Source of the DNA: Parcubacteria group bacterium
GTDB taxonomy: Bacteria; Patescibacteriota; Minisyncoccia; UBA6257
Assembly (NCBI GenBank): GCA_012798235.1
Contig: JAAZNP010000004.1
Location: forward strand, 3,725-67,724
Reading direction: 5' to 3'
Length of the DNA stretch: 64,000 nucleotides
In this document: piece by piece, positions 7,712 through 14,297 of the stretch
How the letters are laid out: the number at the start of each line of letters is the position of its first letter
Position numbering within the stretch: the stretch's first letter is position 1
The notes under the pieces: generated by a model
Databases searched by the model: none
Told to the model about the DNA's origin: nothing
What the model saw: the letters and a program-made list of their open reading frames with translations, nothing else
Translations under genes and position numbers: made by a program

Positions 7712-7963
7712 ATGAATAATAATTTAATTAAAATTTATTCTTCGCCAGATTGTCCTTATTGCTATACCGTAAAAGATTATCTTAATCAAAAAGGGATTAA
7801 TTTTGAAGAAATTGATTTATATGAAGAGCCAGAGAAAAGAAAAGAAATGGAAGAAATTTCTCATCAAAAGAACATTCCAGTTTTAGTCATTAATAATGAA
7901 GTAGTTGTGGGTTGGAATAAAGAAAAAATTGATGAACTTTTAAAGAAATATGGATTTATATGA
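7712..7963 (+). CDS. Glutaredoxin / NrdH-like redoxin
   Basis: An 83-residue glutaredoxin fold with CPYC at residues 14-17 (IYSSPDCPYCYTVKDYL). IPVLVINNEVVVGW supplies the cis-proline and substrate loop. NrdH-type redoxins of this size are reduced by thioredoxin reductase, and trxB follows directly with a 14-bp overlap, so that partnership is likely here. No glutathione-biosynthesis genes are in the window. Cytosolic, no signal peptide. Confidence 0.9.
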   Translation: MNNNLIKIYSSPDCPYCYTVKDYLNQKGINFEEIDLYEEPEKRKEMEEISHQKNIPVLVINNEVVVGWNKEKIDELLKKYGFI

Positions 7964-8870
7964 TCTAATTATTATTGGCGCTGGACCAGCAGGAATTACT
8001 GCTGGTATTTATGCTGCGCGCAAAAAGATTAAAACTCTTTTAATTACCAAAGATTTTACTGGCCAAGTTGGTTTATCTTGGAAAATAGAAAATTATCCTG
8101 GTTTTAAACAAATTAGTGGTCTAAAGTTAATGGAAAATTTGAAAAATCATTTAAAAGAATACGAAATTGAAATCAAAAATTTTGAAGAAGTAAAACAAAT
8201 TGTAAAAGATAATAATTACTTTCAAACTATTACTAATGAAAATAAATATTTAGCAAGAACATTAATTATTGCCACTGGTGCTTTACCTAAAAAATTAGCG
8301 ATAAAAAACGAAAAAAAATTTCTTGGCCACGGCTTATCTTATTGTTTAACTTGCGATGAAAAAGCTTTTGAAGGAAAAATTGTGGCAGTGATTGGCGGTG
8401 GTAATGCTGGCGCCGAAGCTGCTCTAGAATTACAAAAATTTTGTCCCAAAATTTATCTTTTAGAATATTTAGAAAATTTAACTGGTGATGAAATTTTGAA
8501 AGAAGAAGTGTTAAATAGTCCCTCGATTACAGTTATTACTAATGCTCAAGTATTAAGTTTTGAGGGTGAGAAAGAATTAGAAAAAATTATTTTTAAAGAC
8601 AGAAAAACAAATAAAGAAAAAGAAATTTTAATTAATGGCTGCTTTGTTGAAATTGGAACAAAATCAAATACCGAATTTTTAGAAGGGTTAGTAGAATTAA
8701 ATGAGAAAAAAGAAATCATCGTTGATCCTAAAACAATGGTAACCTCAGTAAAAGGAATTTTTGCTGCTGGCGATGTTGGTAATTTTAATCAAAAACAAAT
8801 TATTCTTGCCTGTGGTCAGGGCGCTTTAGCAGCTTTATCAGCTTATCAATATTTAAAAACATTAAAATAG
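7950..8870 (+). CDS. trxB: Thioredoxin reductase
   Basis: A 306-residue low-molecular-weight flavoprotein disulfide reductase. The FAD-binding GAGPAG is at residues 10-15, the redox pair C132-x-x-C135 is in YCLTCDEK, and the NAD(P)-binding GGGNAG follows at about 150. The C-terminal FAD motif is GIFAAGDVG. The active site CLTC differs from the usual CATC. It transfers electrons from NADPH to the small redoxins encoded just upstream, and possibly to the membrane protein downstream. It overlaps the glutaredoxin gene by 14 bp. Confidence 0.93.
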   Translation: MDLYDLIIIGAGPAGITAGIYAARKKIKTLLITKDFTGQVGLSWKIENYPGFKQISGLKLMENLKNHLKEYEIEIKNFEEVKQIVKDNNYFQTITNENKYLARTLIIATGALPKKLAIKNEKKFLGHGLSYCLTCDEKAFEGKIVAVIGGGNAGAEAALELQKFCPKIYLLEYLENLTGDEILKEEVLNSPSITVITNAQVLSFEGEKELEKIIFKDRKTNKEKEILINGCFVEIGTKSNTEFLEGLVELNEKKEIIVDPKTMVTSVKGIFAAGDVGNFNQKQIILACGQGALAALSAYQYLKTLK

Positions 8871-8874
8871 AAGT

Positions 8875-10470
8875 ATGATTAATAAAAACAAAATTTTGGG
8901 CTTATTTTTAGTAATTACTTTAATTCTTTCGTTTTTCTCTTTTTATTCATCTAGTAGAGCTCAAGAAAAAGAAGTTAATTTGTATTTTTTCTGGGGTCAA
9001 GGTTGTCCTCATTGTGCTCACGAGAAGCCATTTCTTGAATCATTAAAATCAAAATATCCTCAGTTAAAAATTTATGATTTTGAAGTTTGGTATAACCAGA
9101 AAAACAGAGATTTATTAATTGAGGTAGGAAAAAAACTAAAAATAGATATTAGTGGCGTTCCTTTAACAATTATAAATGATCAGCCGATTATCGGTTATTA
9201 TGATGATACTACCACCGGCAAACAAATCGAAGATTTAATAATTAAATGTCTAAATAGCTCTTGTAAGGATTCGGTTAGAGAAATTGTTTTTAAAAATTTA
9301 ACCACCACTACTAAAAAAGAAACTCCTTCAACCACTACTACCACTACTATCTCTCAAAAAGAAATTAAAGCCTACCTTTTTTGGGCCGAAGGTTGTCCCT
9401 TATGCTCTGCTGAAAAGACTTTTTTAAATCAACTTAAAGAAGAATATTCGAATTTAAATATTACCTATTTGAATGTTTCTAAAAATAACAATAATGATAT
9501 TTTAAAACAAACAGTTGAAGAACTGAATATTGAAAATCCCAGTTTGCCATTATTAATAATCGGAGAAAAAACAATAATTGGGTGGCGCGATCAAGATACA
9601 TCCGGCAAAGCAATACGCGATGCCATTAATTGTTATTTAGAAAATGAATGTCCTGACTTAGTTGGTCAAGTTTTAACTCGCTTTAATACTTTTGGTCAAT
9701 TTACCAAAGATAAACCTTTGCCAGAAAAAATCAAAATTCCTTTAATTGGAGACATAGAAACTAAAAATCTTTCCTTGCCGGCTTTAGCAATTATTATTGG
9801 TGGACTTGATGGTTTTAATCCTTGTGCGATGTGGGTGCTGATTTTCTTAATTACCTTACTTTTGAAAATGCAAGATCGCAAAAGAATGTGGATTTTAGGC
9901 TCTACTTTTATCGCTACCTCATCTGCTGTTTATTTTCTTTTTATGAATGCTTGGCTTAATTTAATCCTCTGTTTAGGATTTATTTTTTGGATTAGGTTAG
10001 TGGTTGGGATCGTAGCTTTAGGTAGCGGTGTTTATAATTTGAGAGATTATTTCACTAATCAGGAAGCTGCTTGTAAAGTAACTGATGCGAAACAAAAGAA
10101 AACGACCATGGATAAAATGAAAGATATTGTCCATCGCCGATCTTTCTTATTAGCTTTAATTGGTATTATTCTTTTAGCTGCTTCTATAAATTTAATCGAA
10201 TTAATTTGTTCTGCTGGTTTTCCGGTGATTTTCACCCAATTATTGGCCTTGAGTAATTTAGCTAAATGGCAATATTATCTTTATATGCTTTTATACATTT
10301 TTGTCTTTATGCTTGATGATTTGATTGTTTTTATTGGCGCGATGATTACTTTAAGAGTTACGGGTATTACTAATAAATATTCTCGCTTGTCTCATTTAAT
10401 TGGTGGCATTTTGATGCTTTTAATTGGTTTGCTTTTGATCTTTAAGCCAGAATTATTGATGTTTGGCTAA
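8875..10470 (+). CDS. Membrane thiol-disulfide transducer: two thioredoxin domains fused to a DsbD/CcdA-like domain
   Basis: A 531-residue protein. A signal anchor (residues 7-27) is followed by a first thioredoxin-like domain with CPHC at 44-47 and a Thr-rich linker (about 142-159). A second thioredoxin-like domain has CPLC at 174-177. From about residue 303, six or so membrane helices contain C317 in FNPCAMW and C445 in IELICSAGFP. These correspond to the two membrane cysteines of CcdA/DsbD-type electron conduits. The layout suggests electrons pass from cytosolic thioredoxin through the membrane pair to the two exported domains. It closes the operon 4 nt after trxB. The exact domain order, two extracytoplasmic redoxins before the conduit, differs from classical DsbD. 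Confidence 0.85.
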   Translation: MINKNKILGLFLVITLILSFFSFYSSSRAQEKEVNLYFFWGQGCPHCAHEKPFLESLKSKYPQLKIYDFEVWYNQKNRDLLIEVGKKLKIDISGVPLTIINDQPIIGYYDDTTTGKQIEDLIIKCLNSSCKDSVREIVFKNLTTTTKKETPSTTTTTTISQKEIKAYLFWAEGCPLCSAEKTFLNQLKEEYSNLNITYLNVSKNNNNDILKQTVEELNIENPSLPLLIIGEKTIIGWRDQDTSGKAIRDAINCYLENECPDLVGQVLTRFNTFGQFTKDKPLPEKIKIPLIGDIETKNLSLPALAIIIGGLDGFNPCAMWVLIFLITLLLKMQDRKRMWILGSTFIATSSAVYFLFMNAWLNLILCLGFIFWIRLVVGIVALGSGVYNLRDYFTNQEAACKVTDAKQKKTTMDKMKDIVHRRSFLLALIGIILLAASINLIELICSAGFPVIFTQLLALSNLAKWQYYLYMLLYIFVFMLDDLIVFIGAMITLRVTGITNKYSRLSHLIGGILMLLIGLLLIFKPELLMFG

Positions 10471-10482
10471 GTCCCACTAATT

Positions 10483-10533
10483 GTTTTTTAATTTAAAACC
10501 GCGGTAAAAAACCGCAGTTTTAAATTAAAAAAC
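10483..10533 (+). terminator. Intrinsic terminator of the redox operon
   Basis: A stem of about 22 bp pairs 10483-10505 with 10511-10533 around an A-rich loop. The core ACCGC/GCGGT is flanked by AAAA/TTTT-rich arms, so it could act in both directions. Confidence 0.75.
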
Positions 10534-10558
10534 TTGAAAATAAAAATAAGAGGAGTAT

Positions 10559-10576
10559 TATGAATATATATTCATA
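10559..10576. promoter_or_regulatory. 18-bp perfect palindrome containing a mini-ORF
   Basis: TATGAATATATATTCATA is a perfect palindrome 42 bp upstream of the DUF5320 gene. An ATG at 10560 opens a five-codon ORF (MNIYS, stop at 10575-10577). It is preceded by AGAGGAG, one of the best Shine-Dalgarno sequences in the window. It may be an operator or a leader peptide. Confidence 0.4.
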
Positions 10577-10617
10577 AAGGTCGGAAAGATTAAAATAAAT
10601 AATTTAAAATTACTACT

Positions 10618-10833
10618 ATGCCAAGATTTGATGGAACCGGCCCTATGGGTTTAGGGCCAAGAACTGGTCGTGGCTTAGGTCCTTGTGGAAGAGGTTATGG
10701 TTATCGTCGCTTTGCTTCTCCTAAAAATGAAGCTGCTGCTTTAGAAGATGAGATTCACACATTAGAAGAAGAATTAAAAGCTTTAAAAGAAGAGAAAGCA
10801 GCTTTAGACAAGGAACTAAAGGACCAAAAATAA
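10618..10833 (+). CDS. DUF5320-family small protein
   Basis: A 71-residue protein whose N-terminus MPRFDGTGPMGLGPRTGRG matches the Gly/Pro-rich start of DUF5320 proteins. It continues with a single CG motif (LGPCGRGYG) and ends in an acidic, charged coiled coil (ALEDEIHTLEEELKALKEEK). In other genomes DUF5320 genes neighbour DUF134 and dinitrogenase-cofactor-like genes; here a DUF134 gene follows. No function is established for the family. Confidence 0.8.
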   Translation: MPRFDGTGPMGLGPRTGRGLGPCGRGYGYRRFASPKNEAAALEDEIHTLEEELKALKEEKAALDKELKDQK

Positions 10834-10838
10834 AAATT

Positions 10839-10869
10839 AAAAGATCTCTTTTCAACAAAGAGGTCTTTT
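10839..10869 (+). terminator. Intrinsic terminator after the DUF5320 gene
   Basis: A 13-bp stem (AAAAGATCTCTTT with AAAGAGGTCTTTT, one G-U pair) with a 5-nt loop and a T-rich 3' arm. Confidence 0.75.
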
Positions 10870-10899
10870 AATATAATAATAAATTAATACATACAATAT

Positions 10900-11187
10900 A
10901 TGCCGAGACCAAGAATGCATCGTAGGATAAGGTGTCGCCTAAATGCTTTTTATTTTAAACCTCAGGGAATACCAATGAGGTATTTAGATGTGATAGAATT
11001 AACCCTAGAAGAAGCCGAGGCTTTAAGATTAAAAAATCTTTTAGATTTAGAGCAGAAAGAAGCCGCTAAAAAAATGAAAGTCTCGCAACCTACCTTTTAA
11101 AGGGATTTAACTTCGGCTTATAAAAAAATAGCAGAGGCTTTAATTACTGGTAAGGCTATTAAAATTGTTTGCGATGATAATAAATAA
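10900..11187 (+). pseudogene. DUF134 family DNA-binding-like protein, interrupted by an in-frame TAA
   Basis: Residues 1-66 (MPRPRMHRRIRCRL... to SQPTF) are the N-terminal two thirds of a DUF134 protein with its helix-turn-helix-like segment EAAKKMKVSQPTF. A TAA at 11098-11100 stops translation. The same frame then continues without gaps as RDLTSAYKKIAEALITGKAIKI and ends at 11187. The continuation is the expected C-terminal part of the family, where this position is normally an amino acid such as Q, H or S. A single C-to-T change (CAA to TAA) would explain it. The gene may be a recent pseudogene, a population variant or a sequencing error. If only the first part is made, the product has 66 residues (10900-11100). 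Confidence 0.75.
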
Positions 11188-11202
11188 TTAATCACTCAAT
11201 TT

Positions 11203-12423
11203 ATGGACAATCAAAACGAAATGTTAAAAACTGCTCAGGAATTAATTGAAAAAACTGGGCGAAAATTAAATCTTTTTCAAGAGGAAATTGATTTTCTTAT
11301 TCAGCCGGATAGAGTAATTGAAATTAAGGTGCCGGTAAAAATGGATAACGGCGTAATAAAAACTTTTGTTGGCTATCGTTCTCAGCATAATAATGTTTTA
11401 GGCCCTTATAAAGGAGGTATTAGATTCCATCAAAATGTTTCACGGGAGGAAGTGATCGCTCTCTCTACTTTAATGACTTTAAAATGTGCCGCTAATAGTT
11501 TACCTTTAGGAGGAGGAAAAGGCGGAGTAATTGTTAATCCAAAAGAATTATCCGAAGAAGAATTAGAAAGATTATCAAGAGCTTATGCTAAAGCGATTGC
11601 TCCTTTTATTGGAGAAGACGTTGACGTGCCAGCACCTGATGTTAATACTGATGGTAGAATTATGATGTGGATGTTAGATGAATATGAAAAAACAATTGGT
11701 AAAAAATCACCCGCTACTTTTACTGGTAAACCAGTTGAATTTGGTGGTAGTTTAGGCAGAACTGAGGCTACTGGTAGAGGTGGAGTTATTGTCATGGGAA
11801 ATTTATTAAAAGCTTTAAATAAAGATTATAAAACTATTGCCATTCAAGGATTAGGGAATGTTGGTTCTTATTTTGCAAAAATAGCATTTGAAAAAGGCTT
11901 TAAGATAGTGGCTTTATCTGATTCAAAGGGTGGAATTTATAATGAAAATGGCTTAAATCCTGATGAGGTAATAAAAATTAAAGAAGAAACTGGTAAAGTT
12001 AGTGATTACTCTGATGGTAAAGTTATTACTAACGAAGAATTATTAGAATTGCCGGTTGATATTTTAGTGCCAGCTGCTTTAGAAAATGTAATTACTAAGG
12101 ATAATGCTTCAAATATCAAAGCCAAACTTATTATTGAAATGGCTAATGGTCCAATTACCGAAGAGACTTATCCAATTTTGGAAGAAAAAGGAATTATTTC
12201 TGCGCCTGATATTTTAGCCAATGGCGGTGGCGTAATTGTTTCTTATTTTGAATGGTTGCAAAATAGAAAGAATGAAAAATGGACAGAAGAAGAAGTTAAT
12301 CAGAAATTAGAAGAACAATTAAAAACTGCCTTAAAGGAAATTTTAGATATTAGCCAAGAATATAAAGTAAACTTAAAAGAAGCAGCTTTTATTTCTGCTT
12401 TAAAGAAAATTACCAAAAAATAA
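11203..12423 (+). CDS. gdhA: Glutamate dehydrogenase (NAD(P)+)
   Basis: Catalyses the reversible oxidative deamination of glutamate to 2-oxoglutarate and ammonia. The 406-residue length fits the short hexameric class. The substrate domain shows GPYKGGIRFH and the catalytic-lysine region PLGGGKGGV. A Rossmann dinucleotide fold follows with IQGLGNVGSYFA. Late motifs include ANGPITEETYPIL and PDILANGGGVIVSYFEW. Coenzyme preference cannot be assigned with confidence. It follows the broken DUF134 gene by 15 bp and ends before a bidirectional terminator. In a genome with little biosynthesis it may balance nitrogen and redox. Confidence 0.95.
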   Translation: MDNQNEMLKTAQELIEKTGRKLNLFQEEIDFLIQPDRVIEIKVPVKMDNGVIKTFVGYRSQHNNVLGPYKGGIRFHQNVSREEVIALSTLMTLKCAANSLPLGGGKGGVIVNPKELSEEELERLSRAYAKAIAPFIGEDVDVPAPDVNTDGRIMMWMLDEYEKTIGKKSPATFTGKPVEFGGSLGRTEATGRGGVIVMGNLLKALNKDYKTIAIQGLGNVGSYFAKIAFEKGFKIVALSDSKGGIYNENGLNPDEVIKIKEETGKVSDYSDGKVITNEELLELPVDILVPAALENVITKDNASNIKAKLIIEMANGPITEETYPILEEKGIISAPDILANGGGVIVSYFEWLQNRKNEKWTEEEVNQKLEEQLKTALKEILDISQEYKVNLKEAAFISALKKITKK

Positions 12424-12447
12424 AAACAAATAAAAAATTATTGAAAC

Positions 12448-12474
12448 AAAAACCCAGCCCTAAGGCTGGGTTTT
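12448..12474. terminator. Bidirectional intrinsic terminator between gdhA and tRNA-Pro
   Basis: AACCCAGCC pairs with GGCTGGGTT around a CTAA loop, with A-run and T-run on either side. It serves gdhA on the plus strand and the tRNA-Arg/tRNA-Pro transcript on the minus strand. Confidence 0.85.
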
Positions 12475-12482
12475 AAATTCAG

Positions 12483-12555
12483 TCGGGCTGGTGGGACTTG
12501 AACCCACGGCCTTCTGCTCCCAAAGCAGACGCGCTAGCCACTGCGCCACAGCCCG
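12483..12555 (-). tRNA. tRNA-Pro(TGG)
   Basis: A 73-nt cloverleaf. The loop TTTGGGA is closed by TCTGC/GCAGA, giving anticodon TGG. Acceptor CGGGCTG/CAGCCCG, discriminator A, no encoded CCA. It lies 6 nt downstream of the inverted-repeat element copy 2 in transcript order. Confidence 0.93.
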
Positions 12556-12561
12556 GTGGTG

Positions 12562-12696
12562 CCCCCTCACTTGGAAAAGATAAATTTATTCTATAAATAT
12601 AAATAGTTTTTTCTATTAGGGAACAATGGACAGATTATCTTATATAAATCACTTAATAGAAGTTTGGCGATAGCCAATCTTTTCCAAGTGAGGGGG
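12562..12696 (+). repeat. Inverted-repeat hairpin element, copy 2 (135 bp)
   Basis: The ends CCCCCTCACTTGGAAAAGAT (12562-12581) and ATCTTTTCCAAGTGAGGGGG (12677-12696) are perfect inverted repeats. A TTGGC-GATA-GCCAA hairpin at 12664-12677 sits just inside the right end. The interior is AT-rich and clearly similar to copy 3 along its whole length. It fills the spacer between tRNA-Arg and tRNA-Pro, and its right end abuts the discriminator base of tRNA-Arg(TCT). It has no coding capacity. Confidence 0.9.
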
Positions 12697-12768
12697 TCCC
12701 CTCACGAGGAGTCGAACCTCGATTTCAGGCTTAGAAGGCCCGCGCTCTATCCATTGAGCTATGAGGGG
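12697..12768 (-). tRNA. tRNA-Arg(TCT)
   Basis: A 72-nt cloverleaf. The loop CTTCTAA is closed by CGGGC/GCCTG, giving anticodon TCT. Acceptor CCCCTCA/TGAGGGG, discriminator A. The base after the discriminator is the first base of repeat-element copy 2. The acceptor 5' strand CCCCTCA is the same string as the element's terminal sequence. Confidence 0.93.
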
Positions 12769-12795
12769 ATTTGAAAAATTATAGCAGAAAACATC

Positions 12796-12824
12796 TTGAA
12801 AGAAAAGATTAAATAGCATATAAT
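12796..12824 (+). promoter_or_regulatory. Promoter of murA
   Basis: TTGAAA (12796-12801) and TATAAT (12819-12824) with a 17-bp spacer. The murA ATG is only 16 bp after the -10, so the mRNA leader would be about 10 nt, without a Shine-Dalgarno sequence. Confidence 0.75.
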
Positions 12825-12840
12825 AAAACTGCCTTAATTT

Positions 12841-14136
12841 ATGGCTAAATCATATAAAATTATTGGCGGCAAGAAGTTAAAAGGAGAAATTTCTCTCGCT
12901 GGGGCTAAAAATGCAGCGACCAAGATTATGATTGCTTCTCTTTTGGCTGATTCGAAGTCAGTTTTAGAGAATATTCCTCAAATTGGAGATGTAGAAGTCA
13001 CTTTAGATATCATTAAATCATTAGGAGCGACTTTCAAATGGTTAGATCAGAATACTTTGGAAATTGATCCCACTACTTTAAAAAACTATATTGTTCCTTT
13101 AGAAGATAGCGGTAAAAACCGAGTACCTATTTTATTTTTTGGTCCCTTGCTTCATAAATTTGGGCAAGCCGAAGTACCTGTTTTAGGTGGTTGTAAAATT
13201 GGCTCACGGCCAGTAAATTTTCACATTGATGCATATACTAAATTAGGGGCAGAAATTGAATATCATGATCATAATTACACAGTTTCTACCAAAGGTTTAC
13301 AAGGAGCAACTATTACATTAGATTATCCCAGTGTAGGAACAACAGAAAATATTTTATTAGGTGCTTGTTTAGCCAAAGGAACTACTGTCATTCAAAATGC
13401 AGCCATTGAACCAGAAATTGAAGATTTAGTGAGATATTTACAAGCCATGGGTGCTATTATTTACCAAGATGTTAATCGTACTTGGGTAGTAGAAGGAGTA
13501 CAGAAATTACACGGTGCTCATTACCGTATTATGAATGATCGTAATGAAGCTGTTTCTTTTGCTTGTTTAGCTCTGGCTAATCGGGGAGATGTTTTAATTA
13601 AAGGAGCTGAACAAAAATATTTAGTTACTTTTTTAAATTGGGTGCAGAAAATTGGAGGGCATTTTGAAGTTTTGGATGAAGGAATAAGATTTTTCGACAG
13701 CAATAGATTCCAGGGAGTAGCTTTGGAAACAGATGTGCATCCTGGTTTTATGACTGATTGGCAGCAACCATTTACGATTGTTTTAACTCAAGCTGAAGGA
13801 GTTTCTATTATTCACGAAACTGTTTATGAGAATCGCTTTGGCTATACTGACGCCTTGAATAAAATGGGAGCTAAGATTTATTTGTTTAAAGAATGTTTAG
13901 GTAGTAAGCCTTGTCGCTTTAGCCATAAAGATTTTCTACATAGTGCGATTATTGTTGGCCCCACGCCCTTAAAAGGAGCGAAAATAGAAGTACCTGATTT
14001 AAGAGCAGGATTTTCTTACCTTATTGCTGCTTTAATTGCCGAAGGCAAATCAGAATTAACTGGTATTGAAATTATTGAAAGAGGATACGAGAATTTAAAA
14101 CAAAGATTAATTAATTTAGGCGCAGATATTCAATAA
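12841..14136 (+). CDS. murA: UDP-N-acetylglucosamine 1-carboxyvinyltransferase
   Basis: First committed step of peptidoglycan precursor synthesis: transfer of enolpyruvate from PEP to UDP-GlcNAc in the cytosol. The 431-residue length is typical. K23-N24 in AGAKNAATK contact substrate. The PEP-reactive, fosfomycin-targeted cysteine is present at C118 in VLGGCKIGSRPV. TDWQQPF and PDLRAGFSYLIAA match the conserved C-terminal motifs of EPSP-synthase-fold enzymes. Because the cysteine is kept rather than changed to Asp, fosfomycin sensitivity of the enzyme itself is expected. Confidence 0.95.
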   Translation: MAKSYKIIGGKKLKGEISLAGAKNAATKIMIASLLADSKSVLENIPQIGDVEVTLDIIKSLGATFKWLDQNTLEIDPTTLKNYIVPLEDSGKNRVPILFFGPLLHKFGQAEVPVLGGCKIGSRPVNFHIDAYTKLGAEIEYHDHNYTVSTKGLQGATITLDYPSVGTTENILLGACLAKGTTVIQNAAIEPEIEDLVRYLQAMGAIIYQDVNRTWVVEGVQKLHGAHYRIMNDRNEAVSFACLALANRGDVLIKGAEQKYLVTFLNWVQKIGGHFEVLDEGIRFFDSNRFQGVALETDVHPGFMTDWQQPFTIVLTQAEGVSIIHETVYENRFGYTDALNKMGAKIYLFKECLGSKPCRFSHKDFLHSAIIVGPTPLKGAKIEVPDLRAGFSYLIAALIAEGKSELTGIEIIERGYENLKQRLINLGADIQ

Positions 14137-14168
14137 TTTAAAATTAAAAATTAAAAATTTATTCTGAT

Positions 14169-14241
14169 GGTGGCTATGGTGTAATGGTTAGCACGGCAGT
14201 CTGTGGAACTGTCAGTGAGGGTTCGAATCCCTCTAGTCACC
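14169..14241 (+). tRNA. tRNA-His(GTG)
   Basis: The loop CTGTGGA gives anticodon GTG. The encoded G-1 (14169) faces C73 (14241), the histidine identity pair. Acceptor GTGGCTA/TAGTCAC has one G-U pair. No CCA is encoded. It follows murA by 32 bp. Confidence 0.93.
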
Positions 14242-14246
14242 CTATC

Positions 14247-14280
14247 AAAAAATGCCCGGAGATGATCTCCGGGCATTTTT
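14247..14280. terminator. Bidirectional terminator
   Basis: AATGCCCGGAG and CTCCGGGCATT form a perfect stem around a TGA-type loop, with A-run and T-run on the flanks. It ends the murA/tRNA-His unit and the convergent surface-protein gene. Confidence 0.9.
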
Positions 14281-14297
14281 TATTTTTCAAGAATTTT

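Noticed and set aside
10900..11187. Stop-codon reassignment as an explanation for the internal TAA
   Set aside because: TAA ends many intact genes in the window, so only a local mutation, variant or error is plausible.
11434..11455. A second parS-like string (TGTTTCACGGGA) in gdhA
   Set aside because: Only the left half matches; the palindrome is broken and it lies in a conserved coding region.
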